DNA from: Cardinalis cardinalis
Lineage: Eukaryota; Chordata; Aves; Passeriformes; Cardinalidae
Direction: 5' to 3'
DNA: 64,000 nucleotides
Assembly: GCA_014549065.1 (NCBI GenBank)
Contig: JACDOX010000110.1
Coordinates: 62,001-126,000 of the forward strand
Shown: positions 1 to 12,900 of the stretch, one piece after another
Layout of the letters: each line of letters opens with the position of its first letter
Position numbering within the stretch: position 1 is the stretch's first letter
Position numbers and translations under genes: made by a program
The notes under the pieces: generated by a model
Told to the model about the DNA's origin: nothing
Seen by the model: only the letters and a program-made list of their open reading frames with translations
Database searches by the model: none

Positions 1-760
1 TTTTAAATGTAGCACCCATTTTGTTTGGTGTCAAAACACCAGCAAAACTTTTTATGAATTCTCTGGTCAAATTTAAAAGGGGCAAGGATGCAAAGTATCT
101 CAGAAAGGCAATATCAGAATTAAAATGTGTGGCATTATTTTTGTAACCTTTAATAATTATAGACTTGGGAATATTTAATTATTCATCACAATTTATTGGC
201 TTGGGAATATGAAATCATTCATCACAATTTAAAAATTAGTCTATGAGGAAAAAATTTTGTTGTCTTGAAACCACTCTCTTGAAACCCACCAACCTCTATT
301 AAAAACTAGTCTGCTGTATGTAATGACTGGTGGAGATCCATCATTGTACTAAGTGCTTTTTATATCAGTAATTTTTATACTTGTGAAGTTGTTTCAATAT
401 AGTTATTCTACTGTAAGGGTACCCTATCATAGTCAAGTTAGTTCAGTGCCAGCCTGCAAATTACTGTAGAAGTAGGAACACAAGTGTAGCTACAAGGTGA
501 AGATTCCTTGCATATACAAGTCTCATCATTCTGCCTGCTGTATGAGCACCTTAATGGGGCCACTGGTATTTAATACAGCAATCTGCAAATGGAGTACTTT
601 GAAGTATGTGCCTGGGAATGTGAGGCTGGGTTAGATGGGCATTGTTCTTGCTGAAGAGGCTATGTGTTATTCTTATTTTCACTAGATAAGTAAGTTCATA
701 GGAGAGCTAGCACTCAGCAGCGCTCTTGAAATACTCATCAATTTCTTGTGTCCTTGCCAG
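1..760. other. ABCA13 intron, upstream part
   Basis: This is AT-rich intron sequence before the first visible exon. It holds a diverged direct duplication (164-195 and 200-231) described in the findings. I see no exon or known mobile element in it. Confidence 0.7.
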
Positions 761-925
761 ATTCCCACAGCAGAGACACTGGAGAAGTTTGTGTGCTCTG
801 CTCTGGCTGTTGTCCCAGAAGATGAAGCAAACAAGAAGAATAATGGAGAGGACTGTAATTCTGCACAGCATGAGGCCAAACTGTATCTTGTTCATGCTGC
901 CAGCAAGTTCAAACTCTATGCACGG
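761..925 (+). CDS. ABCA13: ABCA13 exon (window exon 1), luminal domain
   Basis: This exon of 165 bp encodes 55 residues from IPTAETLEKF to KFKLYAR. It follows the acceptor tccttgccag and precedes the donor gtaact, and both ends are phase 0. The product is hydrophilic and fits the large extracellular/luminal domain between the first transmembrane helix and TMD1. No start codon belongs here, because earlier exons lie before the window. The reading frame continues directly into the exon at 2391. The donor is only a partial match to consensus after +3. Confidence 0.82.
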
Positions 926-3900
926 GTAACTTTAATAAGTTAATAGTTCAAATTCCTAATTTTTGCATGTAGGTCGTCAGCAGTAACTCAGTTAAAAATC
1001 TAAGTTATCTATAAAATTGTTTTAATGAACTTTCTTGCTAATAAAATGAAATAATCCTTATAGAGAATCATTATAGTGGAAGTATAATCTATCATCATGT
1101 GTCCACTTAATCAGATTTTCTCATTAACAGAGATTTAGATTTGAAATGTAATAGGGAATGTGATGAAATATGCTGCAATGCAGAGACCTGTCAGAGGAAA
1201 CTATTTACTGTTNCACCTGAGATGGAATGTTGAACAAAACTGAAAATTGACTAGACACCTCCACTGGTATAAAATTAATTAATTTTTTTTTCCCCCTCAC
1301 TGTCTCTGGCAATGATGGCTGAAGTAAGATAAAAGTAAACCTCCAGTAGAGCATCTTAAATTTCTCATCTGGCAGAATAGCTTGCCATGCAGTCTCTGTA
1401 ATGACATATGTGTAGTTGCATGGACAAAAGAATTAAATATCAGATGTTTCCTAAGAAAAACACCTAGCTACCTTAACACTGGTATTTGTTTTTATACTGA
1501 AAAATCATATTTTTCTCCATTAAAAAAATAAGAATGTATCAAGGTACTCTGGAGATGTTTGCAATATTATGTGAAGAAAAAATGTAGATCTTCCTGTGTA
1601 TTTCCTCAAAAATGGAATCTTTGAGGTTTCCCTGCTGTATGATAAAGTATGAAGTAGGAGGTAATAATTCAATGTGATTGCCAAAACTTATGCACTAATT
1701 TCTATGTAGGAAAATCTAGTAATAATTTCAGTCATGATTTTAAACTCTTAGCATGGGTTGATGTTCTTATTATGTGAACCAGAAATACTGTAAGCTACTG
1801 GCCACTGTCAATTATCTTGGTGAACAGAATATCTCTTAGAGTAAATCAATTATATTCACTTGACATTTAAAAGAAAGATAATGGTGAAGGAAAGGATAGG
1901 AGTCAGTAGTTTTGGCCAGGCCTTTTTATGCTTATTTCTGGGCTACACACTGGGAGCATGCAGGCTTCTTCATCATCTCTGTGTTATGGGACTCCAAAAA
2001 TGTTAAGGCTGCTATCTTCTATCATATTGGCAGTGCGGGCGGAAGTCTGGTAAAAGAAGCCTGAGTAATCGGCTGTGGAGGTCAGCTTTTGGTTGATTTC
2101 AGCCTCAGTCCATCTTTTTTCCTTTCCTGGGTCTTNAGGCAAGGTTAGCGCCACACAGGATGTCAGTTGCCTGTGTGCTGTAGCCCGTTACATTGCCAGC
2201 TTGCATGTCAGACAAAACTGTATTGAAAATCAACCTTTGTCATGTCAGGAATTTCAGAGTCTAGACAGGTTGTAAGGGAGAAATTTTGGTAACGTTGTTG
2301 GTTGTGTGAATTTTTAAAGACGTGCAAATTTTGTGTGCTGCCTAAGGAAGAAAGCTTTGATTAATGAGATGTTCTGTTTCAATCCACTAGGTATTTGAGC
2401 AATGGCTCAGCAGCAGCAGTCCCTCTCAGAATTTCCTTTTGGAACTTAGAAGAATCATGGCTGATTTAATGTCTCAATTTCTAGATGACAGGGAGGACAG
2501 GAAACTTTTTTCAGAGATAAATACCCTGATCCAGCAATGGAATGAGAAATCAGATGCCTATTTTTCAGAAGGATATGTTCCATCTCATTGGTAAGTTACT
2601 CTTATCTTTCTGAAACTTGTCCTATAAAATAAGATCAACCTGAATATTGGTTTTACTTTGCATTTAATTGATATCTGGTTTTGTCTTTTTTGCGATTTTC
2701 TGTAGTTCAAAACCTTGTATACAGTCAAATAAGTGTGCTGATGCTTACATATTCTGGAAAAGAAATTAAGTTCATGCTTCAGAATATAGCTTCCTACAGG
2801 TTTAGCAGAGGACATGACTACTACGTGATCCGGACTCACAGAAATCAGCAGCTGTGGATAATTGGCATTTTGAACTAGGACATGAATTCATTATCTTGTT
2901 CTGCAAACAAAGTTGAATTCCCACAAGTAGTTGGTGTTACTCAGTAATAATTCTCATGTATAGCAAGTCCAGTGCATGTGAANTATTTAGAATTTTTATT
3001 GTAGAGGTCAGCTCAGTTGTACAGGAGATCTTGTAACAGATGCCTTCATCAACAACTACAGCCTATGGAAAACAGAATTTTAAACACATAGATTTAGTTG
3101 TACATATGGAATTTGCAATCACATCTAGGGCATTCTGAGTCTGTGATTTCTTTTGATGTTTTTGAGCTTTCATTACAGTTTCAAGTTCTCTGGTTCATGG
3201 CTTAATGCAAATGTAAACACTTTATGTGAAGATTTAGCTGTAAGCCCTGGACTTATTAAGAATGATATGTTTTGTCAAGCTGTTCAAATATTCCTGCCCT
3301 GGAAGGTTCTACAGAGGAGTTAAGCTGTACATAAACGGAGTTAATAAAGCTGTACATAAAGGGAATTTGTCAGAGTTGGCAGAGGCTCAAGAAAGGCCTA
3401 TGGCAATATTTCCCTCTTTCTAATGGCACACTGCATGACTTGCATTTGCTTCCAGGAGATATAATACTGACTTCAGTTTCTCATTACTTGTAATTTCTTG
3501 TCAACTAGTAAGAGAGGGATTCCATTACCAACTAGTAAGAGAGAGATTGCAGTCAAATTGTTTAAAAATTTAGTAGGGTGTTTTGAAATTTGGTTCTAAT
3601 TTATAAAAGGAAACTGCTGTGCTGCTGCAGTTGTAAACAACAACAAAGATTTTTAAGCAGTTTTATCCTTTTGTTTGCAGCACACAATGTTTTTGTGCTC
3701 TACCTCTATTGATTGCAGAGTCTTGCAAGAGAGAAAGAAAATTGCAGAGAGAAAGAAAATATTTTTAAGGAGAAGATATTTTCAGCTTGAGGCCTCTATA
3801 TTCAAAGACTTTTTTCCATGCACCTCCTTTTGACCAGTCTTACAGAGCTAGTAGTTGTTTTTTCTTTTGATAGATAATACTGACACAATAGAAACATCAG

Positions 3901-6900
3901 AGGGTGCATTCCAATTTTTACTGTGATTTTGTGGTTTTGTAGATACTAAAATAGCACAGTTCAGCTACCAGGCAGTCAATTGGAATGTTTTAACTTTCAA
4001 TAATTATGAGAAAACAAAAAATTCTTTAGAATTCATGGAAAATTAGAGGTTTTGATGATTTTATTGATACATTCCTTTCTGTAAAACAGTTAATATGTGG
4101 AACATAAAATCTTTGTTCTTTTCAGCAGCTGAAAATGTGATGCACTCAAAGGTGTTGGACTCTGTGGCTTCCAAGCTTGATTATAAGTACTGATAAATGC
4201 ACAATTCTTTAACTGCTGTCTACATTCAGGTTTTGATTTGAATGAGGTTGTGACTTTCCAGTAGGGTTTTTTTTTCACATTTTTTGAAACCCAAAACAAT
4301 TGTCAAGTTTTGCTAATTCAGATTTTGTGGTGATTAACTTGTGCTTGCTATTTAAATTATATTTGGAATTTCCTGGAATTAAGTAAATAAACCTAGATTC
4401 TAAAATTTAAATAATATATAGTTTAAAATTCTTGGCTGCCTGCTAGGTAACTAACAAGAAAAAAAACTTACAATTTATTAATTTTTCAGGATTTTGACAT
4501 CTTTCAAAGAGTTTTTGAAGACAGAAGAAAACTTTAGGATTTCTAGTGAAAACAAAATGGATCATCTTTTTCACCTTGTAGAAGTCCTAGAAAGAATTAA
4601 AATGTTTGATTTCTCAGTCTCTTCAAGCAAGTCTCTAATTGAAAATGCCTTGAATAATGCAATTATATGGATAAAAAATTTTGCTGAGGGGGATGAATCT
4701 GCCACCAATTTCTCACTTGCAGTTTCTGAACTCCATAATGACCTACAAAAAAATTTCCAACCTCTTCAGAACACCTGGACGAAAAAGAAGGCAGAACTTT
4801 TCTGGCATGTAGNGGAAATTGTATTCCATGAACTAGATTCTAGGCTTTCTCTCTTGAGTCAAGTAGAAGAGGGAGAGGTAATTGAGACTTTATCTAGAAT
4901 TTTATCTTCCATTACAGAAAATAAAATCTATAACAGAAGTATGGTGTTGCTCAAAAAGATCCTGACTGATTGGCCAGAGTTAAATATTACTGCTTTGGAT
5001 GATTTAAAACATTTTAGTGAACACTTCCAAAGAAATCGCTATGAAGTTGGATCATTGTCTGGTGATCATGTCAATGTCTCATTTAGCACAATTCCTGGAC
5101 TGAGTAATACCTCCTCTTTATTTCTGTCCAATGCAACTTTTATGTATAAGGTACAAGAATTAGGAGAAATTGTGCATGATTTCTTCAAAAATATCCAAAA
5201 ATTAAACAGTACTATTGTGGCCTCACTTGTTCCAAAAATTTTCTCTCTGTACCAGAATGACGATCTGGTTTTAAATATTAAGAGCAATAACACTCTGTTA
5301 AAACTTCTTTATGAGACTTCAAAAAGTATGTCATCTTCTCAAGTATGGCATGATTTGCAAAATAAGGAACTAGTTTTTGATTTTCTGTTTGAAACTTTTG
5401 ATCTTCTCTGGAATCTCACCAGTAAGTCTCTCTGTGAAAAATTACTATTAATTTACAACTATACAGAGTTTCAAGCACAGTTTCTTGCACAGAATGGAAA
5501 AAAAGATATACAAGTTGTTTATGACATTCTGAGCAGCCTTAAAACTTTATTTATAGATGAAGAGCTCCAAACAGCTGTCTTATGCTATTTGGAAGAGTTT
5601 CTAGATCTCCCTCCAGAATGCCTAGTAAATAGTGGGTGCACTGATTTCTATCTAGCAAACATGAGTTCAGTAGAGTATTCAGCAGAGGTTTATGACTTAC
5701 TTCTGCTTCCATTGGACAGTGTCCTGTCTGATGTAACAAACTGGGGAGATAAGGTAAGTGTGCCTTCTGCTTTGCACTGCACTTTTACATGGCTTCAGGC
5801 ATGGACAGAGATTTTTGAAGAAGCATCGGAAATCTTAAATTTGAATTCAACCTTTTTTGTCTGCCTAAGAGATGATTTGGTATATCTCTCTGAAAACCTT
5901 TTAAATGTAACTCAAGATGAACTGTGCAATAATACAGCTATGGCTATTGTTGAAGCNACAGGAGCAGCAATGAAGCTTTTAAAAGCTGTTTTTCAGGAAC
6001 ATGGCAATTTAAATGACTTAAAAGATTTTGAGGCTTTCCTTGTTAATTTTCAAAGTGTAATTAACAATGCATTTGAAGTCACAAAGTTGCTTAAAGATAG
6101 CAGTTTAGAAAGTGTTTTAGAGACAATAGGAGCTGTGATAACTAAAATCCAGAAATCTATACTGAAGATCATTAATGAAGAGTTTTTGAATTCTTGGCTA
6201 GATGCTTTCATCTCAGGAGTATCTGAGGGAGAAGATAAGGGTGCTGGTGTATTTTCCATTGAAAATTCCCTTTCTACTATTCTTAAGCTCTCCCAAGAGG
6301 AACTTGAAATTATTCTCACTGAGATAAATGCCACGTCTGCTTTTTTAAAAAGTGTACCTCAAGACAAATATATGGCTTGTATCAGCATTTTCCAGAATAT
6401 TGCTAAACAAACTTTGGGTAATAGACTGAAAGACATAAGCTACTTGCAAACAAATTTTTCATCTCATCTTAACTCCTTTCTAAACTTTCATAGTGCAATG
6501 GATGAAGCAGAGGATTGTAACACGTGGATATATGGATTAAGTAATCACACTGAGAAAAACAAATCACCTTCCCACCTTGAAAGTGCAAAACATATTTTAT
6601 TTCTTCTGCAATCTCTGGGAAATGCTGAGACAGATGCTAAGCTAATGAATGTTATGGACTTCGTTAATTTGGTTTTTAATTTAACACTCCCTGAATGTTC
6701 CCTAGGTGGTTCTAATGTGATTTGTGCAAGTGTTTATTTCAATATCATAGCAAAAACTTTGAAATTTATTCTTCCCGAACTTTATGTCAAACATGACATA
6801 AATGTTCTTGAATTTATTTTTAAACTTTTAAATAATTCTGGAGAGCAAATACAAACCGTAATCAGTGATTTAGTTGGGAGCTCATTGTATATGTCAAATA

Positions 6901-9900
6901 AGACCCGTTTTAGTCAGTCGACCCATGGTTTCAACAGAACTTCAAGAATGCTCCTTAATACTTTCCAACACATTTCTCTTATATCAGTAGAACTCTTGTC
7001 AGAAATCCAAAGTCTTCTGAAAAANCAAACTTTTGACTTCCAAGAAAACAGCTCCTCTCATTTGGACAATGAGATTGAACCTTTCTTGCATGGGAAAAAT
7101 ATCAGTTTGCTGATGGAGTTCTTTCAATATATGATTGGAAAACTTGACTCAAACTTGCATGATGAACATAAAACATTTCCTCAGAAACTGATAGAAACAG
7201 CAGGTCTGAGTATTGAATTGGTAAGGAAGGCACTTGAACTTTTCACATCTCCTATTTTTGTTGACTTTCCATTCAGAGATGAAAAGGAGCTTCTAAATCA
7301 TATGGTTGCCTTGGTGCAAATCATGAGAAACATGGATGTTGAGTTTTTGATAAGTAGATTCAAACAGGTCCAGGAGAACCTAGAACATTTCTTTAAAAAT
7401 ATCCAACCTTTTAACCTTGAGAACTCTGGGTTAGGTACCTTAGCAGACTGGTGGGATGCATTTGAGAACGTATCGTGTTACTGGAACCTGACTGGTGTAC
7501 ACCAAATAACACAGCTTTTTGAACACGATGAGCTCTACAGTACAGAAGATGTGTTCAACCTCCTCTTTGATGTCATCAGCCTTACAGAAAGATTGGCTCA
7601 TGGAAATGTTACAGAAGCCCTAGCTGAAATATATGCTTTCATACTGACTCAGGAAGAAAAAATGCCAATGTTTACTGATGAGGAGTTCTCTAACCAAGTA
7701 GAAGATCTTCTAACCTTGCTGGAGATGTTGGCAGACATCTCTGATGAACCTGGAGAGGCCTTTGTTTGTTTTTCTGCAGCATTCTGCTGGACTCTCACAA
7801 CAGCAACACCTCAGAGTGATGCCACTGTTAAACCTTGTGACTTGGTGCACACCAATTCTACTCTTCATTACGATGCAGTCATCAAAGTCATTAAGGAGNT
7901 TAAACTCATCACTCTGGATGACAGTTTCGCTTGTTCTATGGAGGACATTCAGATGGATATAATTCATAATCTGACTTGCTTTTTTCACCAGATTAAAGAA
8001 TGGAACTCTATAATTTTGAAGTTTTCTGAGCTCCATCATATAAATAGCTCAGTTCTCAAAGAGCTGCTAGATTTTTGGAATGAGCTATCTCTTTNTGCTG
8101 TGCCACTGCAGGTTAAAAATACACATGCATTCAACTGTTCCTCCACACCAAAGAGCCAAATGGCTTTACAAATCATAGAAACTCTGGACAGCGTTTCAGT
8201 GTCAGAAATGGAGATGGCCAAAAGACTTCTTGAACAGCTGGATAATCTTTATGGTGGCCTAAGTTGGAACAGAGAGTCAAGAACATCNCTTAAGAGTGTT
8301 CTTACTAATGTTAAGAATATGACTAGTGAAGTTTCCAGACTCCTGAATACTGAAACTGTTCTTTCTTTTCTTTCTGTAATTCAGCCTTTAATGATGCTCT
8401 CATCTGTTGGAAACCAGACACATGCAATGCTTATGACAATACCAGCTTTAAGTGGAAGCATCAATATAACTGATAACTTTGAGAACTTCTTGTTTCCTGC
8501 AGTCACAAGCATAGAAAATTTATTGGTGAATTTTAGTGTTAGGCAATTACTTGNGGTGATAGAGCAAGAGTTTCAATTACTGAAGTTGGCTACTGGACAG
8601 CCCTCTTCAATGGCTCCTGATGTTTTGCTAGAGCAGTTTAAGACATCATCTGTAGATGCCATATCAAGAAATTTTGAAGATCTACAAGACATTGTGAATA
8701 TCATTCTATGCAAGTGTAATGATAAAAATTATTCTAAAATAATGCATGCTCTAATTCTCCTTATGACTAATGAAAGTTCNTCAAATGACCTACTGCTGGG
8801 TGTCAAAAATATTATTGCCTTTCTGGAGCTATTCCAAAATAAGTCTAAGAAGGACTATACTGGTATGTGGTTTGGGGACAGTCATTTTAGCAGAGAGAAA
8901 TTGAATATTACTCACCCTGCTTTTTCAGTTTTGCTAAACAGCCTCCTTCACGTAATTGCTGATCTTGATGTTGTAGAAGAAGCTTTGCATGCAAACAATA
9001 CTGAGCTTCATAAAGTTGACTTTGATTCATTTTTTTATAATGCACCGTATAGAGACACTTCTACTCAGTCCCAAAGCAGAACTCTGGAGATCATGGAAGA
9101 GATTTTGCAAATAATATTTCAGTCCACTGCAGAACATGACAGGGATAAAATAAAACTCTTACTAATGAATTTGCATAAGGATGTAATGGCAGAACTGAGG
9201 TAAGTGTTTTCCACTTACTCATTTTGGGAAGTGTGCTGACAATGACAGAAGGGCTCTCTGTTTATGAACAGCTCAATCAAAACTTTTATTAAGTTAATTA
9301 GTGTTTCATTTCAGATTTGTTCCAGCTTATGTTGCTCAGACCAGCTGTATTTGGTATCAGAACACATTGTATGGACTAGATTANTGTGTTTAGTTTATGT
9401 TTACAATACGTGTTTAGTCATATGTGTTGATACTTGAATTGGNTTCTTTGGAGCTATTATAGAAACAATTATTTGAAGATACTTGTGTTTTAAAATCCTT
9501 GCAAGTCTGAATACTGAGCCCCCACTAATTGGCAGGCAACAGTCATTTTTGCCTTTGGAGCTNAATGTTAAGGAATGCTTGGGCCTAATTCTTTGTGGTG
9601 TGAATGGGGTTTTTTTTCCTATATCTAAATACAGCTATACAAAGTTTCTTTAACACAAATTTTTTGATGCCTTCTGGCTATTGAGTTAAGTTGTTCTGTT
9701 TAATAAATGCAGTGTCTGAAGGAATCTTGAGCCCACAATCATATTTGCCTGATTACTCAGATCAGATGTAATTCAGAAGCAGAGGAAACCGCTTTAGATT
9801 TACTGATGGTTTACTTAATAAAAAGGCTGCTGGTCTGGAGTTTTGCTGCATTTAAACAAAATTGAATGAGACACAAGTTGGTTGCTCCAAACAGCTCTAG

Positions 9901-12900
9901 GGTATCTTGCTGGTGGAGCTATTTGCCCTACTGACATAAACCAGCTGAGAAATTGCATTGTAAAGTTGATGCTGTGATGTGGCATTTTGATCTTTATGAT
10001 TAATTCTATGTAAATACATGAAACCATTATCCATCAGGGCCAAGTATTAACCTAATCTGTTGAAAAAATATCAAAAGCAAGTACTAGAAAANTGGTTTAT
10101 TTTCCCTACATGCTGATTATCTGCTCTTTACCATCAAGTCAACATATTCTGTGGCCTCTCAGTATTTCTGAAACTATTACAATTTTGCTGATTTTGTGAA
10201 GGTTTTTTCTAGCACTCCTAGGGTATATTTTTTAACATGGAAGTATTATATTCTGATTTTGAAATAGTTCAAACNAATGTAATAACTGTTAATACTGAAA
10301 TCCTTGTGTGGTTCATTGAAGACTGTATTTGTGCATTGCCACTTGAAATTTATCTGTGGTACCCTTGGAATGAAAATAATGTTTTCTTATTGATATTTCT
10401 ACAGAGCATCTAAAATCTGCAACATTCTTCAGGAACATTTATACCCTGATAGTGTCGTGCTATTGCAGAAATTGCAATTCACCATTTTGAATATTCTCAA
10501 AATCTTTTCAGGTTGGTTACCACAGTAGTGACTCTGGGACCCATGTGTTAGTGCTGTTAAGTTAAGGCTTAACTCTAAGCAAACTTTTGTACAAATAAGG
10601 TAATTTGGGTGATGCCAAGCNCAGCAAGCATAATGATGCCTGGAAATTAAACCAACACATGAAGAAATCTGATACAGATCACACAAAGGAATTATTTCTT
10701 TCTGGAGTGTTCATGTGGAAATAAAATCCCAGGGAAAGCAGGAGACCTTGCTGCTCCTCCTCAGCTAGTGAGCTGAGTCAAGTCACAGGGTTTTTTTTTT
10801 TAAATGAGCCAGACTTGCCACAGGGCAGTGTGCATTTGACAGTAAGGAAAAATGGGGAAAGTATTTACAGGAAGTAGCATCTCTCACTTCTGGCCTTGTC
10901 ACGCCAGACTTAAGAAACAAACTTAAGGAAAAAAAANCATAGTTCGAAAAATTGCCTTGATACTGAATGAGGATGCAGCAGCCAAGTCGAATTCCTTCAC
11001 TACTATCCCATGTACAAACCCACGGCAGACAGCAGAAAGGAGGCTTTTTCCAAGGATCTGGCGGCTGCAAGCTTGGGTAGAAACAGTCTTCATGGATGAC
11101 CAGGGAGATAATACTATCCCCCTATATGGATTCATTATCCTAAGACATGGAAAATACCTATGTAATGNTGTTTTCCTCCCCTTGTAGTCTGGGTTTGAAA
11201 GTTACTGCCACTGGAGGGTTACTAACACCCAGGTGTTCCTAGAGAGAAATAGCATCAGGGGAGGCTGCCTGAGGAAAGGGCAGATGTGGTTGATATACTC
11301 AGCTTCTCACAGTTATGAGCTCCTGCTCATGAAGAGCAAAAAGGAAATGGTCTTCTCTGGTTCTGTAGCAGGTAGGGATGCTCTTATTACTGATCATAAA
11401 AACNTAATGGAGAAGAGTCACTGAAATTAAATCAAACCAGCCTTTCTTGTCCTCTGAAATGATACATAAATTTAGTTAGAAATATTTCTCTGTGCCTTAA
11501 CACATCAGATGTTCCTTCATTTAAAAAATGTTCCCTTACTTGTTGGCTAACTTTAAATTTGATTTCAAGTTGTTTTTTTATATGATTAAATTTGGACATT
11601 TTCTCTTACAGAAGAACCCATTGTCTTTAGAAACATTTTCTGTGCCATTACAAAGTGTAAAGATGGACTAATGAGTCACTTGCTCTTTGCTGTCTTTGAA
11701 GGGATTGCTGTGGTTCAAGATCATTATCAGGTCTGAATGACTCCCTCACCTACAAGTGTACTTTACAGCATGCATTAAACTTTGGAAGCTAATGAAAGTT
11801 TCCTTTTTTTCCCCACTGTCTGAATAACAAGTCCCCACAGTGGCTATACAAACCTGAGGTTTAAATAGCTATAGCTCTGATAATTCTGGTAGAGATACCC
11901 AGAAGAAATTTCTTAAATAAACATTGGTGAGCTTTACAAGCTGAAAGTATGACTTTTAGTTATTAGAAATCCTATAACTAGGATAATTGGATTGTCAATC
12001 AATGTCTAAAAGCAGCCCATTTTTAATTTCTTTAAATTCCATCATTCTGCTAATTTAATGAATTATAGTACATTTATACCTTAAAATCTTCATAGGAACA
12101 TTTGTGAAATTAAAGTAGGAACAAATAAACTTCTTAGCCAGAATAATTAAGGCTAAAATAACAGTTATGATTACCAGTTGGGTTCAGTCTGTTTTTCTTT
12201 AACATGAAATTGCCAGCGGGTGAGGGTAATATTTGGCATATAGAAACTCATCCAAAGATGGAAGCAGGTCTTCGGATAGCACACATGTGTGTNCACAGAC
12301 AAACTACTAAAGTCATTTAGTTTTTAGTATAGAATCTGTCTTCTCTTATTAAATAGCTCAGCTTCTCTGTCTACCTGGACATTTTTCTGATATGAACAGC
12401 AATGTGTGAAACAAATGACAAGTGGCATCACTCAAAGCAGACTTTTGCAGGNCAAATGCATTGTATAGTCACAACCCTTCTATGATCTACTTCTGCAAAC
12501 ATTAAAAGCTTTGCACAATTAAAATTGTAAATATTCAGGAGAAAACAGAAGCGCATATTATACAGAGCATAATACATTACAAACTTTGGATATGAGGATC
12601 CAGATATTTTGGTTTGTTGAGTCAAAACATGTTCAAAACAAGTTTTTTGGAAAAAGATAAAATGGTCAGACTAAAATAAAAAAAGGGAAAAAGAACAGCA
12701 CATTTAATTTTGAAACAAATTTTAAAAGGTTGGCATTTCTATTAGTGGATGACTCTCCTTGACAGGCTAGCTCAAATTCCCAATCTGATTGTTCCCAAAA
12801 CTCAAATATTTGAAAATTCCTTGCTTCTTGAAAACATTTATTCCAGTTTCAGTTAATCATACGATGACTATGAGAATATTATCTTACCCAAATTCTCATT

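Noticed and set aside
4090..4299. 69-codon minus-strand open frame before the giant exon
   Set aside because: No conserved motif or splice context; it lies in an intron whose flanking exons share a split Trp codon.
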